Both the position numbers and the translations under genes were made by a program. Below the pieces are notes generated by a model. The model had not been told where the DNA came from, made no database searches, and saw nothing but the letters and a program-made list of their open reading frames with translations. Source: Ectobius pallidus (Eukaryota; Arthropoda; Insecta; Blattodea; Ectobiidae). From it: DNA of 64,000 nucleotides. The stretch's first letter is position 1, and every line of letters begins with the position of its first letter. Positions 32,845 to 46,009 of this stretch are shown one piece after another. The DNA lies in contig CAXKWD010000004.1 of NCBI GenBank assembly GCA_964059195.1, positions 117,569,938 through 117,633,937 of the forward strand. Reading direction: 5' to 3'.

Positions 32845-32939
32845 CGGTGTTTTATGCTATACATTGTAAATATTATAGGGTAAAACTTAGGTTGTAATTT
32901 CTAAATAAAAAATCAACATCTAGATTAAAAAAAAGAAAG

Positions 32940-34812
32940 CTAACAAATGAACAATTTGAACAATAGTATATTGTATTTAATATTGTCATATGAAATTGTC
33001 CGTCCCTAAACTTAAACCCTGCTTTAACTGATAAGCCTAAGTTTTATCCGTAGGCCTACTATTCTATTTTGTTTCACATCAGCAGAGGAAAGAATACGGA
33101 ACAAAATATTCAGTTTGCTGTTTTTCAATAAATTGGCGGTTTTCGTGCATATTTTAAGGGGATCTAGTGTCATTCTTGATTTTACTTATTATTATTATTA
33201 TTATTTTTTTTTTTTTTATTGTTTTGGATGATTCTTTGAGCTCACTACATGCGACCTCTTCTTGCTATTTATACTTGTAGCAATATAGTGTTAAATACGT
33301 GTTATCTTGTATTTTGCAATTGTTCCTCACTGATTAAATAGCTTTGTTTACGTGTCTAACTATCGTTCCAAATAATCTTTAGTTTTACTCTTAGCTCATT
33401 TTAATTCACAAACACCACATACTGTATCCTAGTCCACAAGTGAAATTTCCGAATTTATTTAAACTTATACCCAACGTATAGGTCTATTGTGAAATTGACT
33501 CACACGTACAAGCTTACGTATGTGCAAAGAATATGTGATTATGTGGGTTTTGTATTTGTGATCCCAGTCTAAATAAATCGGAGGAGTTCAGATATCATGT
33601 GCCAGATTTATCAGTGAAATGTAATGTTCGATAATTTTATCAGAAAGAAACAATAGACACTGTGTATCTGTGTGTATTGTATATTATATTATGTAATTAA
33701 AATTATTAAAATGGTATAGGGTGATTTCAAATTATTCACTAATACTTCAAAAATGGTTCTTAATATTAACCATCTTTCATAATTCTTTAAAAAGTTTTAT
33801 CATCAATGCAGCAAGCATCAAGATGCAATTTATTGAACACGGAGATCGATAGTTAATAATACTATAACTATTTAACGAAGCATCATGACAATGGGCGCTT
33901 AGGCCTAGTGGTAAGTACTGACCTTAGCATGTGACTAAAATTTCAGGAGAATTGGTTAAAAATTGAGTAGTTTTGGTTTTCTTAATATTTTCTTAATAGT
34001 CTATACTCTATAGGCTTTCTTTAAAACTGTCTACACTGTTGGTCCAACCATCGTTTGATTTTAGTCAGCCTGGTTGCTGGCTCAAGCAGACAGTAATGAT
34101 CTTGAACTAAAAATTTACGTTTTACTAAATTTCTTTTGCTTTTGACAAAACATTGAAAAATTGACATGTTAACAACTGTTCAAGTATATTCATTAACGAA
34201 AAGAGGCATGATACTTTGCACCCGTCGATCAAAGTAAAACCTCTATGATTTTACTTTATTAGCCTACAGACAGACACCGTACATCATAGAAAGAAAAAAT
34301 ATATAGGCCTAGTCTTTGGGTAACACGTTTTTTATATCTTATAACATTTTTTATATAGGCTAAATGAAAATACTAAATATTTGTATAGCATTTCTGAAAA
34401 TTTAATTCCTTGTTGAATATTTTAGGATACGTCTTTTTTTTTTGTTTTATAAATAAATATATGTCATCAACTTTACTTTAAAGTGGTTTTAAAATTCGAG
34501 GTCAAACTAATGATGGCGTGACAGGAACATTTTATAAAATTCAGGGATGCATAGTTTCACATGGAATTTTCATTGAGTAATTAACTCCTTTGCATTGCCG
34601 TTGTGAAGGAAACTCAATGGGAAGCAGGCGAGATTTTAGTACGCTGTTAAGACTTATAAATAGTATTGCCGTGACATGTGTTTAACATATTAAAACCGAC
34701 CAACGTAAACACGCTCTACACGCGATATCCATGTACACATGCTTACAAAAACCTTAATATGTCGCTAATATTGTCATGTTTACTTTAATGACTTCTCAGT
34801 AAACAAACATTT
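32940..34812. other. AT-rich DNA with (ATT)n
   Basis: An ATT/T microsatellite lies at 33188-33220. TAGGCCTA variants are at 33052, 33901 and 34305. No coding or transposon structure was recognised. Confidence 0.4.
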
Positions 34813-34820
34813 CACTGATT

Positions 34821-35172
34821 CAGGGGCGGTTTCAGAATATATTCAAGGGAGAGGCCGACATAAGCGAAAATGTGGAAGTACGTGGGGTGGGAGTTTGGAA
34901 TATCCCCCAAAATAGGGGGGTCGGGGGAAATTTAAAAAAAATGAAATGCAAAATGATGAGTTGTTAGCTATTCTGGGTGATTCATTTTGGAAAGGTGAAG
35001 CCAGACTGAAAAATTCAATGCTGTTTTAAAACTCTTTTTGTCGAGAGTTTTAGTTCTGTTGAGAAATTTATCATTTTATAATAAATTAAAATTAAAATCA
35101 TTAATCAAGTAACAAACTTTTTACCTTTAACTTGCTAATCTGAAATCGTTTATAAGAAATAAATTAATCATT

Positions 35173-35209
<37 letters not shown>

Positions 35210-35395
35210 TAAGTTCATGAAAAAAGTAGGCTAGGTTGAAATAGGGCGAGTGCGTAAATGTTTTTATTTTGTATTTAATTAAATTGGAATGTTGTTTTAT
35301 TAGGATTTCCGACGAATAAAAACAAAGTCAAATCAACGAAAAAGAAAAACCAAGGGGGGTGGGGGCCGCCCTTACGTCCCCTGGATCTGCCAATG
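34821..35395. mobile_element. hAT-D: 575-bp hAT MITE
   Basis: A perfect 8-bp TSD, CACTGATT, at 34813-34820 and 35396-35403. Ends CAGGGGCGGTTTCAG and, read inward, CATTGGCAGATCCAG (10 of 15 match). The interior has G-rich stretches near both ends and an (AAT)n microsatellite at 35174-35208. No transposase. Confidence 0.8.
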
Positions 35396-35849
35396 CACTG
35401 ATTACAAGACCACGTCCCGCATGTATAAAATTGCGAGTCTGTTAATAAAGCACGAATCTGAACGAAGGTACAATAGAGAGGGAGATATTCTACAGTCGTT
35501 TTATATCACTCGGCTTGTAATAAAAGTAAAATCCCTTTCAGCTCTTAATGTGAAACAACAATTTTTTAGAAAAAAAGGGGAGAGAGAGAAATTGGCACGT
35601 TTCCCAGATGAGCACGAAGTCCTGACTTGTCCCGCGTGGAGGTTTTCTCATCAGTGGGATAGTGAATGATTAAACGAACTCCGAAACTGTGCCAGCTTCG
35701 TGATGTGTCACATGGGACGGGTGGCCAGTGGCTCCCTCACTGACCTCTTCAGTGGCGTCATTCAGATGTTTTGTCTCACTCCGGTGTCTTCCCTATTCAT
35801 ATGCAGTTTACTTTCGAAAAACTCCTGTTTAACTTCATTCAGTCTAGAT

Positions 35850-36266
35850 CAGTGGTTCCCAAACTTTTCAGTCCGCGGACCCCTTGAAAAAAATTAAAAT
35901 TTCGCGGACCCCCTCTGGGTTTTGAAATAAGAAACTAAATAAATAGGCTACTTTGATTCAAATGTATTAAATTCAATAGACAAAATAATATCAATGGTAT
36001 CAAACAGAGTTTACTCCTTAATGTGAACGGTGAAGCTGCTTTTGATTAATTAGCTCTGCAATGTTAGGTTTAATATCTGATAATTTCAGTATTAAAACAC
36101 TTTCAACTTTGATTTCAAATACGTCAGGTGGGAGAGTGCTGTTTCACATAGATAAGTAGTGGGGAACACAGTTAAGCACTTCAAAATTACGGGATATCCT
36201 ATTTCTTCTTAAACCGCCTGCGGACCCCCTGAAACCTCATCGCGGACCCCACTTTGGGAACCACTG
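35850..36266. mobile_element. hAT-E: 417-bp hAT MITE
   Basis: A perfect 8-bp TSD, GTCTAGAT, at 35842-35849 and 36267-36274. TIRs CAGTGGTTCCCAAA.TTT on both sides, with CGCGGACCCC repeated in the subterminal regions. CAGTGGTTCCCAAACT is a well-known hAT end in animals. Confidence 0.95.
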
Positions 36267-36363
36267 GTCTAGATGTTTTTAAGAAAGCCTATATTCAAAA
36301 ATAAAAACTCTTCAGTTTCAACTGATTATTCTGAAGTGTTAGCCACATGCCAAGGTCAGCACT

Positions 36364-36628
36364 TATAGTCGGTGCGAAAATGTTTTAGATGCGGGATGGG
36401 TAAGTGCTGTCCGCTTTAGAACCGGCCCCAAAATAAACAGGTATATCTGACTCACTCAGAAGTAGATATGAGTAATGTGCTCAAGTCTGACAGAGAGACT
36501 TAACTTACTTGATATAATCCGCGTTGTACCTTACTTAATTTGTGTATCGCCGATGTTATTTTAGGGCCGGTTCTAGAATGGTCAATACCTACCCATCTCA
36601 CTGTCTAAAAAATTCCGCGCCGATTATA
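36364..36628. mobile_element. Fold-back MITE with arms of about 75 bp
   Basis: The left arm 36364-36438 and the right arm of about 36553-36628 are inverted copies. Shared blocks: TATA(G/A)TCGG(T/C)GCG, TTTTAGA, GATGGGTA, T(T/C)TAGAACCGGCCC and AAAATAA. TSD not certain (TA possible). Non-coding. Confidence 0.75.
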
Positions 36629-36973
36629 GCCTACCACTAGGCCTACCTGCAAATTATCATGGTGCTTATTTAAATAGTTTTTGAGTTTTTAATTTTTTCT
36701 ATTTTTTTAAATCAATAATAAAGCACCATGTCACGTCAAAATATTCAACAATGTACAGTGATATTTTTTCTTGTGCTAACAGATAATAGAAAATGAACTG
36801 TTGAGATTTTTTCTCCTCTTTAATTAAGGCGGAGAGAGAGATTACTTTTTATCCTATCGGGGTATTTATAATTTAATGTTCAATACATAATGTAATTTTT
36901 AAATACTCCTCATATACAAGAAAAGGACTGCGCAGATCTGTTTGTCAGCCTTTTCTATACTTGACTTGACATT

Positions 36974-37276
36974 TTATTGAAACAGATTCAAAATTGTATC
37001 ACATGGTAAAATTCCTTCTATCTGCAATTCGTGGAAAAGTACGAGTTTATTCTTCGGAAGAACAATGAAGATTACATATGTTGTACAATTTGCATTACCT
37101 GATAATATAAATCTCATGATACTTACATGGGAGTCTCTGCTTGTTTCCATTGTGAATACGGTATGCGAAAAAATCTCAACTTTTGTACCAAAGTCAGTGT
37201 AGGCTTGCCTTAACCATATTAAATATTTCACATTCTGAAGATTTTTGTAGTCTACTGTTTTTCTCAAATACATCAC
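36974..37276 (-). CDS. Unrecognised minus-strand frame, possible exon
   Basis: 100 open codons. Within it, the segment after CTTCAG at about 37237 (reading NVKYLIWLRQAYTDFG...) ends at CCCAT|GTAAGT near 37130, so a spliced exon is conceivable. I recognise no family. No neighbouring exon was found on this strand. Confidence 0.2.
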   Translation of the reverse strand: MMYLRKTVDYKNLQNVKYLIWLRQAYTDFGTKVEIFSHTVFTMETSRDSHVSIMRFILSGNANCTTYVIFIVLPKNKLVLFHELQIEGILPCDTILNLFQ

Positions 37277-37346
37277 ATATGAAAGCGACGAATTGAATAA
37301 GTTAGCGTTGAAGAATACGACAGATTTTAATAATTACGATGATGAC

Positions 37347-37400
37347 CAGGGCCCGGAGTTTTAGGATTCTATGGACCCTGTGTTAGCTTTTTAAACATAT
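37347..37400. repeat. Possible lone end of a TAGGGC-type hAT element
   Basis: CAGGGCCCGGAGTTTTAGG resembles the termini at 60307 (TAGGGCTCGGATTTTTAGA) and 22055. The partner end and TSD were not found. Confidence 0.3.
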
Positions 37401-38318
37401 TAAAATAATTTTATTTTAGTTCTTTTTTACTATTTTTAGACAAGCATTGTCTTAAGTTTCACTTTAACAAATACAATAAACACATTGAAACAAATACACT
37501 TAAATAACTGTATTTTTATTTAGAATTTCCATGACTCTGAACCACAAAACTATAGGAACACTTTTTGCTTAATTTTCAACAGTTTATAGTTTATAAAACA
37601 CAATTAATTTAAAATCCTCCTGTCATTTTCAACTCCACCACATAAACACAACAAGCACGATTTTTAATGCATAAACCAAGTTATAGAATACTTTAACTTT
37701 CGGTGCCTTGTTGTAACAAACACTGTGAATAAACTGAAAGTGTAAGCTTCTTAAGAATGCCTTTAATATGCTTCTAAAGAAACCGGGGATTTTGGTTTGG
37801 CAACAATGAGCAAGATCCAAAAGGTATGCAAAATTTAAAATGTAAGTTTTAGTAGAACAGTAATTAATTACGTACATTTAGTTAAGTATTGTATATCGTA
37901 TTATACGAGTAGCTGTTTTTAGTTTTTAATAACTTATATAGCCATTTTAGGTGTTATAAGATTGGACTATGTGACTGCCATGACAATGAAACGGATAATT
38001 ATGTTATATCATAGTCAGCTTGCAAGGAACAAAATAGTAGTTTAAAAGCTAAGAATCCATGCCCTAATAATGACTCTTAGAAAAGCATCGCTCCAGTATT
38101 AGTAACCTATTAGCTCCACTTGCAAGCATGTCACACGATTTGTAGCAAAAAACGTTAAACCAACAAATCCACTAAAATGCAGCAGTATTTTAATAGCTTA
38201 TTAGAACTACAAAAATTGAACTTTGTATTCATGATTACATAATTAAATGCAGTATTGTTTATTTATTTTTATTGACAGGGTAAATGTCTTCTTCTTTCGC
38301 TCAGTTTTACCTCTACCA
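37400..38318. other. AT-rich DNA, nothing recognised
   Basis: No supportable feature. Confidence 0.4.
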
Positions 38319-38633
38319 TTGTAGGGACTGTTTATGCGGCCCGCGCCGCCCGAACCTTTCAGGACCGCGACTTGTAGGGATCTGGATAACATAATACTTT
38401 TTTTTAACCAGACAAAGATATGGAGGGCCTCCCCGGGTGAGTGATCAACCCGTTACCGCAACCACCTCCGAGACAACACGGACTTATAGGTCGTGACACA
38501 CCAGTGGCAATCACAGCCATTCCGATCAAGCTTGCGATGGGATGAAGGTTATAATTTAGGCTAGGCCTATATGATATCTGGGGACCACAAGGGTCTAGAG
38601 TTTCCCGACAGGTGAAGAAAAACCACGAAGTAA
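38319..38633 (-). mobile_element. SINE S1, copy 4 (lacks tRNA head)
   Basis: Starts CATTGTAGGGACTGTTTATG and ends TCCCGACAGGTGAAGAAAAACCACG, just where the tRNA-like head would begin. It carries the family landmarks ATGGAGGGCCTCCCCGGGTGA and GGGGACCACAAGGGTCTAGAG. The 159-codon minus frame across it (38404-38883) is not a gene. Confidence 0.85.
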
Positions 38634-39062
38634 AATTATTATTTATTTGCGTACTTTGGCCAATATATTTATAATATCCGGATTCCAACCGTAATATGAA
38701 TGCAAAATAATTTTTTTCCGATGTAAAATGTTTCTTTCCTTTCCACGATATAAACATGTTTTGTATCGTAGCGTGGTACTGTTGGCATACACACGTCAAT
38801 TGAATTGCAGAAACTGAATCGATCACCATGTTGATCACTACCCTCAGAGGCTGAATCATCAATAAGTCACCAGAGGAGGGCATTTTGAATAGCTTGCATT
38901 GTCATTGTACTGCAGCACTTTGCTATTCAAATCTGGTGGTAATATTGCCTGCAGGAGGTAAAATGAGCGTGTAGCAGTATTTCATATTACCTTGACCGGC
39001 TTCCGTGGTGAGTGGAATTCAAAATATGCCTACGTACACGAGTGTAAGACTATATGAGTTTT

Positions 39063-39320
39063 TTAACGAAACAAATTATTAACATATTTCATATTGATTT
39101 TTTTAAGATATTCTAGATTGACTGAAAGGTGTTCCAAGATTTTTACATCTTCTCCATTTAAAGACCATGCCTCTTGCCACGCTTTAAGTTGTTGTTGTAG
39201 TATGTACTGCAATTGAACACTTTTTCTACGATAGAGTTTTTTCATCCATTTCCCGTCCATGCTATCAAGGTGGATAGTCGGATTTTCAGCATCCTGTGCA
39301 GGCAACCTAACTTGCTGCAC
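39063..39320 (-). CDS. Unrecognised 85-codon minus frame
   Basis: Contains LDSMDGKWMKKLYRRKSVQL, QQQLKAWQEAWSLNGEDVKI and LEYLKKI, a charged, helix-rich composition that looks more protein-like than most frames here. No family recognised. A second frame, 39242-39442, overlaps it with a Cys-rich stretch (HLCGKMCGNECSKLGCLH), so a frameshifted relic is possible. No TIRs or poly(A) were seen. Confidence 0.25.
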   Translation of the reverse strand: MQQVRLPAQDAENPTIHLDSMDGKWMKKLYRRKSVQLQYILQQQLKAWQEAWSLNGEDVKILEHLSVNLEYLKKINMKYVNNLFR

Positions 39321-39694
39321 TCATTACCGCACATCTTACCGCAGAGGTGCACCATTATATCATACCCAATGTCAGTGCAGATAGTAAGTACCATGCGACT
39401 AGTTTCTCCCGCAAATTTTTTAATAACAAATGAAAATAACATTCACAAAGAGTAATAACAGCTTGTGAGAACGGCCAGGTTAAAGTAATTGATCGCCATC
39501 AAGCACTCTACCTTCGTGTGATGCATGAGATCAAGTTGGCATTGCACGAAGATAAAATAGTAACTTTTAGGCCTAGGTTGGTACACTTGGAGCCTAGCTT
39601 TTGGAACAAATATTTGCACTTAATTATTATTCCAAGAAAGTTTTACAGTTTTTTTGCCTATCGTAGAAGAAAATTCTATGATACACGTGTGTGA

Positions 39695-40297
39695 AGTGGT
39701 GATGGACAGCATCGAATAATCTGTTCTCGAATAATATAAAGAATCGAATGATCATTTGAATAAAAAAGTTTTCGGATGGATGCGAGATCCGAGAAATGAG
39801 AAATCGGTAGCCAAGAACTACTAAAAATTGACCGAGAACACATCGTTTCGTCATGTTACAAGATCTACTGCTATTCTTTCCCGCGATGAATGTGTTTTAC
39901 CCACATAGCGAACCACAACCAGCAGGAATTAGTTTCACGCAGCGCTGTCAGATATTGTCCTAATGGCATTCTACTATTAGCGTTCACAAAGTAAAAATCC
40001 ATAAAATGACCCTGTCTAGTTTGCCGTGCGATCTTCTGTTAAGAATCCGCAGTCTGGCAACACTGTACTGCCCTGTGCGTATGGTAGCTGTGCGTTCACA
40101 TGTATGCCTTTCTTGCCTAGAGAAGTTAACTGAAGTGATACGACAGCGCGTACAGTCTTGGATTCTCGAGAATTCGTTTTAACTTCTCGCTTCTCGTAGC
40201 GTTAAATCATTCTAATATTTTTATACGATTCTTGATAGCTCAGAAATTTTCGGGAATCGAATAATTCCGATTTTTTATTGGAGAACTCCCATCACTA
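39695..40297. mobile_element. hAT-I: 603-bp hAT-type MITE
   Basis: A perfect 8-bp TSD, GTGTGTGA, at 39687-39694 and 40298-40305. Ends AGTGGTGATGGACAGC and, read inward, TAGTGATGGGAGTTC. Both subterminal regions carry ATCGAAT(A/G)AT-like motifs. No transposase. Confidence 0.7.
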
Positions 40298-40305
40298 GTG
40301 TGTGA

Positions 40306-43300
40306 CATAATCAGATTATGTTAAACATACCTCCCGCACGAATTTTGCAACATACTGTACTATAAAATACGATACCCTGTGTGCAGTTGATAACACTGTG
40401 ACTTAGAAAAGCGACGGATTTCTAGCAAGTAATACATTTATTTATAAAATATATTTCCCCCTTACAAACGAAAATTTATTTTATCTACGAACGAGTAAAA
40501 CAGATAACTTCACATTGCAGTATGTTAGTTTCTGTTGAAGTCTAGCTGTGTGATAAGGCGAGACATACCATTGCGCGCTTAACAATAATATTCCTGGAGC
40601 TATATTCTCCATGCATCTCCTTATTACCTGCTTCTCAGACCAACAAGCTCTTATCTTCCGTGTCTTCTTCACTTTTAAAATAAATATAAATATATACATG
40701 CTCGCACACAAAGAGAGAAACGTCACTTGCAGAATTAATTTACATAAATGTACGCGCTCACGGTCTGAGAGTAGAGAACAATTTCATTAATTATTGCAGC
40801 AGGCAGCCAGCGACCAACCAGCCAGAATTCACTTGGGTGTAGAATGACTCCAGAATCCTGCCTAATCCATTTCCACTAATATTAACCATATGTAGCCTGC
40901 TCCTCGTTCATAGTAGATATGATAATCCTTTTCAAAAGTCTGACCCTTCACCACACTGCTGTTAAAAGTAGGGCTCGGAAGTTTATGAAAAATAAACATG
41001 CAAGCTACTACGTGCTGGTGTTAAAATGTGTACAAAAAATGAAAGAAATAATAGAAAATTGATGTTTCTTTTTGGATATTGTTGCACGTTTTGTTTTGCG
41101 TTGATGCATCATATTTGATTGATATTAAGGTATTTGTTCATATTTTATTAAATTGTCACATTTTTAACGGCATATTTCTGACAGATTTTAAATATTGTGC
41201 AAATCTGTTAATTCGAACATTCACAGCATATTTGGCTATGGGAATGTTTTGAGAACCGAGTGTACAATACTTGACAGTTCATAGCCTACTGTTTTCGGAA
41301 CTAATTGTATATTATTAAAGCGACGATTCACTTCATTAGTTTTCAATTTCCTACGAATTGTTGCATTGACCTTGTTTTTTAAAATATTTTGGCATGTAAA
41401 TTATACAACTTCTACTATTTTGTTGCAATTTATCATGTATATCAGCTAACAGAGAACGTCATTATATATTATACTTACTTAAATAGTAGAGCATACTTCA
41501 TTGTTTCCGGAGCATATTTTACGAAACTACTGTGTTATATTATTTAACATAAGACACTTTTTCGTATACACAGGCTTTTACTAGCAAAAGTGAGTTTTTT
41601 TTATAGTTCGAGGTAGCCTCGGCCCCCGCTGCACAAAACACTTCACTTTAACGCCTATACTTATTAGAGAATTGGTAGCAGCATTACAGCAGTGTCCTGG
41701 TAATTTGAGGTGAACGGGACCAATACAAATATATATATATACACTTTGGCGTATACTAGTGATGAAAACAAATACAGACTTTTCATGGTACATTTTTAAA
41801 ATCATATAAACTATTTTCTGCTTTAATGAACTGCACCATTTCCGAGCAGCAATGTCATGTCACCGACTAAACAGCAGGTAGGGTTCGCCTCGAGCTTATC
41901 TCCAAAACTGTTAACTTTTCAGGAGACAAAAAGTGTTATACAAGATATCAGTAATTATGGGTCTAACATTTAATCTGTAGTCTCAAATAACACAACACTG
42001 AGATAAAAAATATAATTCAGTTAATTCCATTCTCAACTAAAGCAACCACTGAAACTAGAGTAGACACGATTTCACAATAATCATTAGTTCTTTCGATAAT
42101 TCGCGACTTCCGAGTTGACATTACAATCGATTATAGCGCCCAAATCGATCATTTTCGCATACGAGATTTCATCAGAAACACAGAGGTTTTTTTCTGAATT
42201 TTCTGTTATAACCCAAAAATGACTAATTTCTGAGATACGAGATCTCTCTTCTCAAACCTGTCATATCCTCGACAGTGTCTGGTCCCGTATAAGGCATTGG
42301 AAATTGACAAATTATGAATTAATCAATCTGTTTATTTATTCAAAATTTTCCCTTCGGATTTATGGGAATATCGAACTACAGGTATATAAACTCGAAATAC
42401 CAAGACTTCACTGTATACTTAGGTCTGAATCTAGTGTATGATTCAGCTGGGTATTATGGATTCTACTCCTCTGTAGAAAATTATGTTCAGGTTAATTGAT
42501 GTTATCTTCAGTATTTGCCATTGGCACTGACGCTTGATATTCTCCTGTCTGTCCGTGGCAAAGGAAAGGTGTTCGTCCGGAGTTGGTCCTTTCATTTCAC
42601 ATTCGTATGCTGGCGGTATCGGTCTTGCTGCTAGAGACGTACCATCAGATCTTATTTCAGCCAAAATAGATTTTGTTACTATGTAAGATTTTGCTTTTTC
42701 GTGTTCCATCTTTCATTTTGTGCTTCAGCTCTTGTAAACACACCAACTCAATTTGCAGAAGAATTCCTTCCCTCCGCCCCTTCCTTTGCCGTATTTCGTG
42801 TTCGTGCCACAAATAGAACAATATTGTTCTTTTTCCCAATCTCTTTATCTGATTGAGATGTTGGGAGCTCGAATTCACACGACATCGCACACTGACGTTA
42901 ATGGCAGCTCTGAGAGTGGAATTAAATCGAATCCATTTTCCCAGAACAGGATGGACATGTGGAATTGTCGCGTGCTGGTTACAGTGATGCATGCATGGTT
43001 CACACGACCCCTATCCATTCCATTACTGTGCTATCGTATGACAGGTACTAACATCACATGTGTAATATGTTCAGAACATATCGCTTTTGACAACTACTGT
43101 TTCCTCTATCAGGCGATTCAACTATTTCCTCCAATAATTACATTATTTCTCACTTGTGCGTTAGTAATATTATCCCATACAATGTATTCAAAATAGACTA
43201 CATTTCAATTTATTTGACAAGAAACGAATCAGTGTACTGACCACGAGGAATAATGGATTTGATCGCATGGTTCGGTTCATCGATGGAACTGTCTGTTTAC

Positions 43301-45480
43301 AATAAATTGGTGGTTAAGCTATTTCCTAGAAAAGTGAATAATTTTCTTCGCCTATTAACTCCGAAAGTGGCATGAACCACATATCAAATTCGAATAATAT
43401 TTCAATTTACTTATAACCGTTCCTTTATTGTGCGTGGTCGACCGCAAACCTTTGGGCAATGACATTTTCATGTTCATTATTTATTATGTATTTTTGTATG
43501 TTTGTATTCAACCAGCTCCATGAGAAAACCTTTTAGAAACATAGCCTATTCTTACTGTTAGCTTATAAGGAATGTTAATGTAATAAACTAATAAAGGGCT
43601 GTAGGGATCATTATTCTTTATTTCAAATGAAATGTATAAGAATCATTTGTTTGATTTATTTAGGCCCTAATTTGAACGGAAAACAATTTGTTGGATAGCA
43701 ATAAAAGAAACATTCATCACTCGCGCCTTCTACAGTGCTGTACTAATAAATTTCTTCACTATTTTATTTTTAACATCGCGATTACTTCCACCTAACATCT
43801 ATTCAAATGTTTGAATCATCTTTCCTGAAAATACCGTTAAGGTATGCTCTTCCACAGCAAATAACCTACAATCTAGACCTATATAAAAAAGAATAGTACC
43901 ATAGTGTATCAGTTAATACGTAATGCATAGTATAATCATCGTAAAATATAAAAATATAATCTCTTTTTAAAGTCGGCTTAGTAAGCAACTTATATTTCTT
44001 TATTCTTTGAAAACATATTTTTAAGACTTTGGATTACTCTGTTGTCTATAAAATCAGTGCATCCATTTATGACAAATGCTTTCTCTTCCAACGAATTTTA
44101 AGTTTTAAACATGTAAAATATTTATCAGTAGTCATCAGGATCATCACTAATTTCGTATTTCCAACAGCTGACCACGCCTGGTTGTTAGTTTGCACTTCGA
44201 TACACCATAGTGCTGTGTTGCACTTTTTCGGGTAATCGTAAATTTGGTGATGAAACTAATACACTGAAAAACTATTATTTGTTTTATTATGTATTTTAGC
44301 TAACAGACTTAAGACGACCTTCTTTTCCACTCATTCTATCTTAAATTACAGTTAGGCCTAATTAAAAAGTCACGATACAAAGAAAAATGTAAATTTGAAA
44401 CTAGCCCTAAATTTACGATTTATAACATAACGATTTTTAGCTATTATGCTCCTTTTATTACTTTATTAAATAGTTTGAAGTCAGGTACCGTCATCGTTTT
44501 AAACCTTTTATTCCACATTGTGCCCCGTAATTCTATTTAAATGTTGCTGTCTTTTAACTTGTAAATGTCATTAAATATAATTCCATATCATCCTATTTGT
44601 TTTACCGTAAGCGGAATATTTGGTATATTATATGGAACTAAATAACCTGCTGTACATAGACCTGCGTTTTGTTTCATCAGCTTTCATATGTAACAAACCA
44701 CAATGATTGCATTGGGTTTGTCAGTAAGTTGATAAGCTTTAGAGAAGCGGTCGTTATTTAATACCACGCCTCATTCATATGGATAGAAGTAAAATAAAGT
44801 AACATATTAATATATTCCATTGACGTTATTACATTGTGGATATGGAACGACCAATAGAATACTATATTCATTCTCGAGGAGTGAAAAGTATGCATTGAAT
44901 TAAAATATATTCTTTTTTGTTCGACCATACTGTAATACGCTTATTATATATGACGTAACAGTATCTTAATGATATCCATTAAAATACAGCTTTTCATAAA
45001 AACGTAACGAACTTGAAGCCTTGAGAGCCACAAATGAAATTCGTAATAAACAACTTGTACTTAAAAGGTTGATAAAATTGATAAAAGTTTTTACAGGCTT
45101 TATATAAAATATTTTCACATGGAATAGATAGTATCTTATTATATCATAAAAAAAATAACACCTCATCCCTATTCTTGTGCCATGATATCGTTATAGTACA
45201 TTATGCAACGAGCATATAATGGCATTTATTAATATACGAGTATTTTATCAAGGGTGTTTACTAAGCAGTTTGATTTGCTACTCTCAAGGTTTCAAGATCG
45301 TTTCGTGTTCGATAATAATCGATACCACACCTTTGTTATATTGAAAATTTCTTTCGAAATGGATATAGCGATACCGTTTCGTCGCATGTAATAAGCTTAT
45401 TATAATATGGTCGAATAAAAATAAATTTCGTTCTTTTGAACGATGGTAACATAATACTTAAACCTGTAACAGTCTCTCAT
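40306..45480. other. Long sparse stretch
   Basis: AT-rich. TAGGGCTCGGAAGTTTATGA at 40969-40988 matches the TAGGG-type hAT ends, without a partner. Three overlapping frames of 88-147 codons at 42443-43196 (both strands) lie in slightly less AT-rich DNA. None has a motif I recognise, and at most one could be real. TAGGCCTA variants occur at 44353. Confidence 0.35.
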
Positions 45481-45483
45481 GTT

Positions 45484-45556
45484 ATATGTCTGTGGATGGG
45501 ATCGATCCCGCTAACTTGCCGTGTCTAACTTATTGCTCCAGCGAGGCCGATGTAGC
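45484..45556 (-). repeat. tRNA-like SINE head, degenerate
   Basis: Minus strand: GCGGGATCGATCCCATCC as B box at about 45494-45512. The A-box region, CTCGCTGGAGCAATAAG, is weak. Confidence 0.35.
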
Positions 45557-46009
45557 GAAAGAAATGGAGATGTTTTATAAGAAGGCAAACTCTGCTTATT
45601 TCATTGTACTAAGGATATGATAAAAAAAGTTCTTGAAATAGAGAATATGGGATCAAGAAGTATACTAAAACTATTTTATCTGTAGGCCTACCGGTATTCA
45701 AAACAAAAAAATTACATTTGTTGTATCACTTTTTATTGCCAACTTTTATAAAATTCAAATACAGTATTAGTAATCTAAAATTTTACCATTTATGGCTAAT
45801 TTTGCAGTAGACCGCATACGGTATCTCAATGCATGCTATAAAACTTAAAAGTATACCGATTGCTGGGTCCGACACCAATGCAGAATGACTTCCAGCTATG
45901 TACTAGTAGTAATCAGTATTGTCCACAGTAAGAACTTCAAAACCGCAAAGAAAATTCTGTGTTGCAGAATAGGCCTACACAATAGACCGTAAAAAGGCTA
46001 ACTCAAAAC

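Larger units (their letters stand above)
31660..32937 (+). mobile_element. 5'-truncated LINE with RNase H domain, split by SINE S2
   Basis: The 3' part of a non-LTR retrotransposon ORF2 encoding an RNase H domain and C terminus, a short 3' UTR (32853-32924) and a terminal A run (32925-32932). The SINE at 32290-32844 interrupts the C terminus. A different family from LINE(+) and LINE(-), which lack RNase H. The 5' boundary is about 31660-31700. Confidence 0.8.

Noticed and set aside
32217..32845. Long overlapping frames (85-182 codons) on both strands
   Set aside because: They are produced by the GC-rich SINE S2, which is bounded by a perfect 8-bp TSD and has tRNA-like boxes. Overlap on both strands and low-complexity composition argue against genes.
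38404..38883. 159-codon minus frame
   Set aside because: The first half is SINE S1 sequence and the rest has no motif. The SINE is recognisable at four other places.
42443..43196. Three overlapping frames of 88, 111 and 147 codons
   Set aside because: They overlap on both strands, have no motifs, no splice context and no repeat identity. I cannot support any as a gene.
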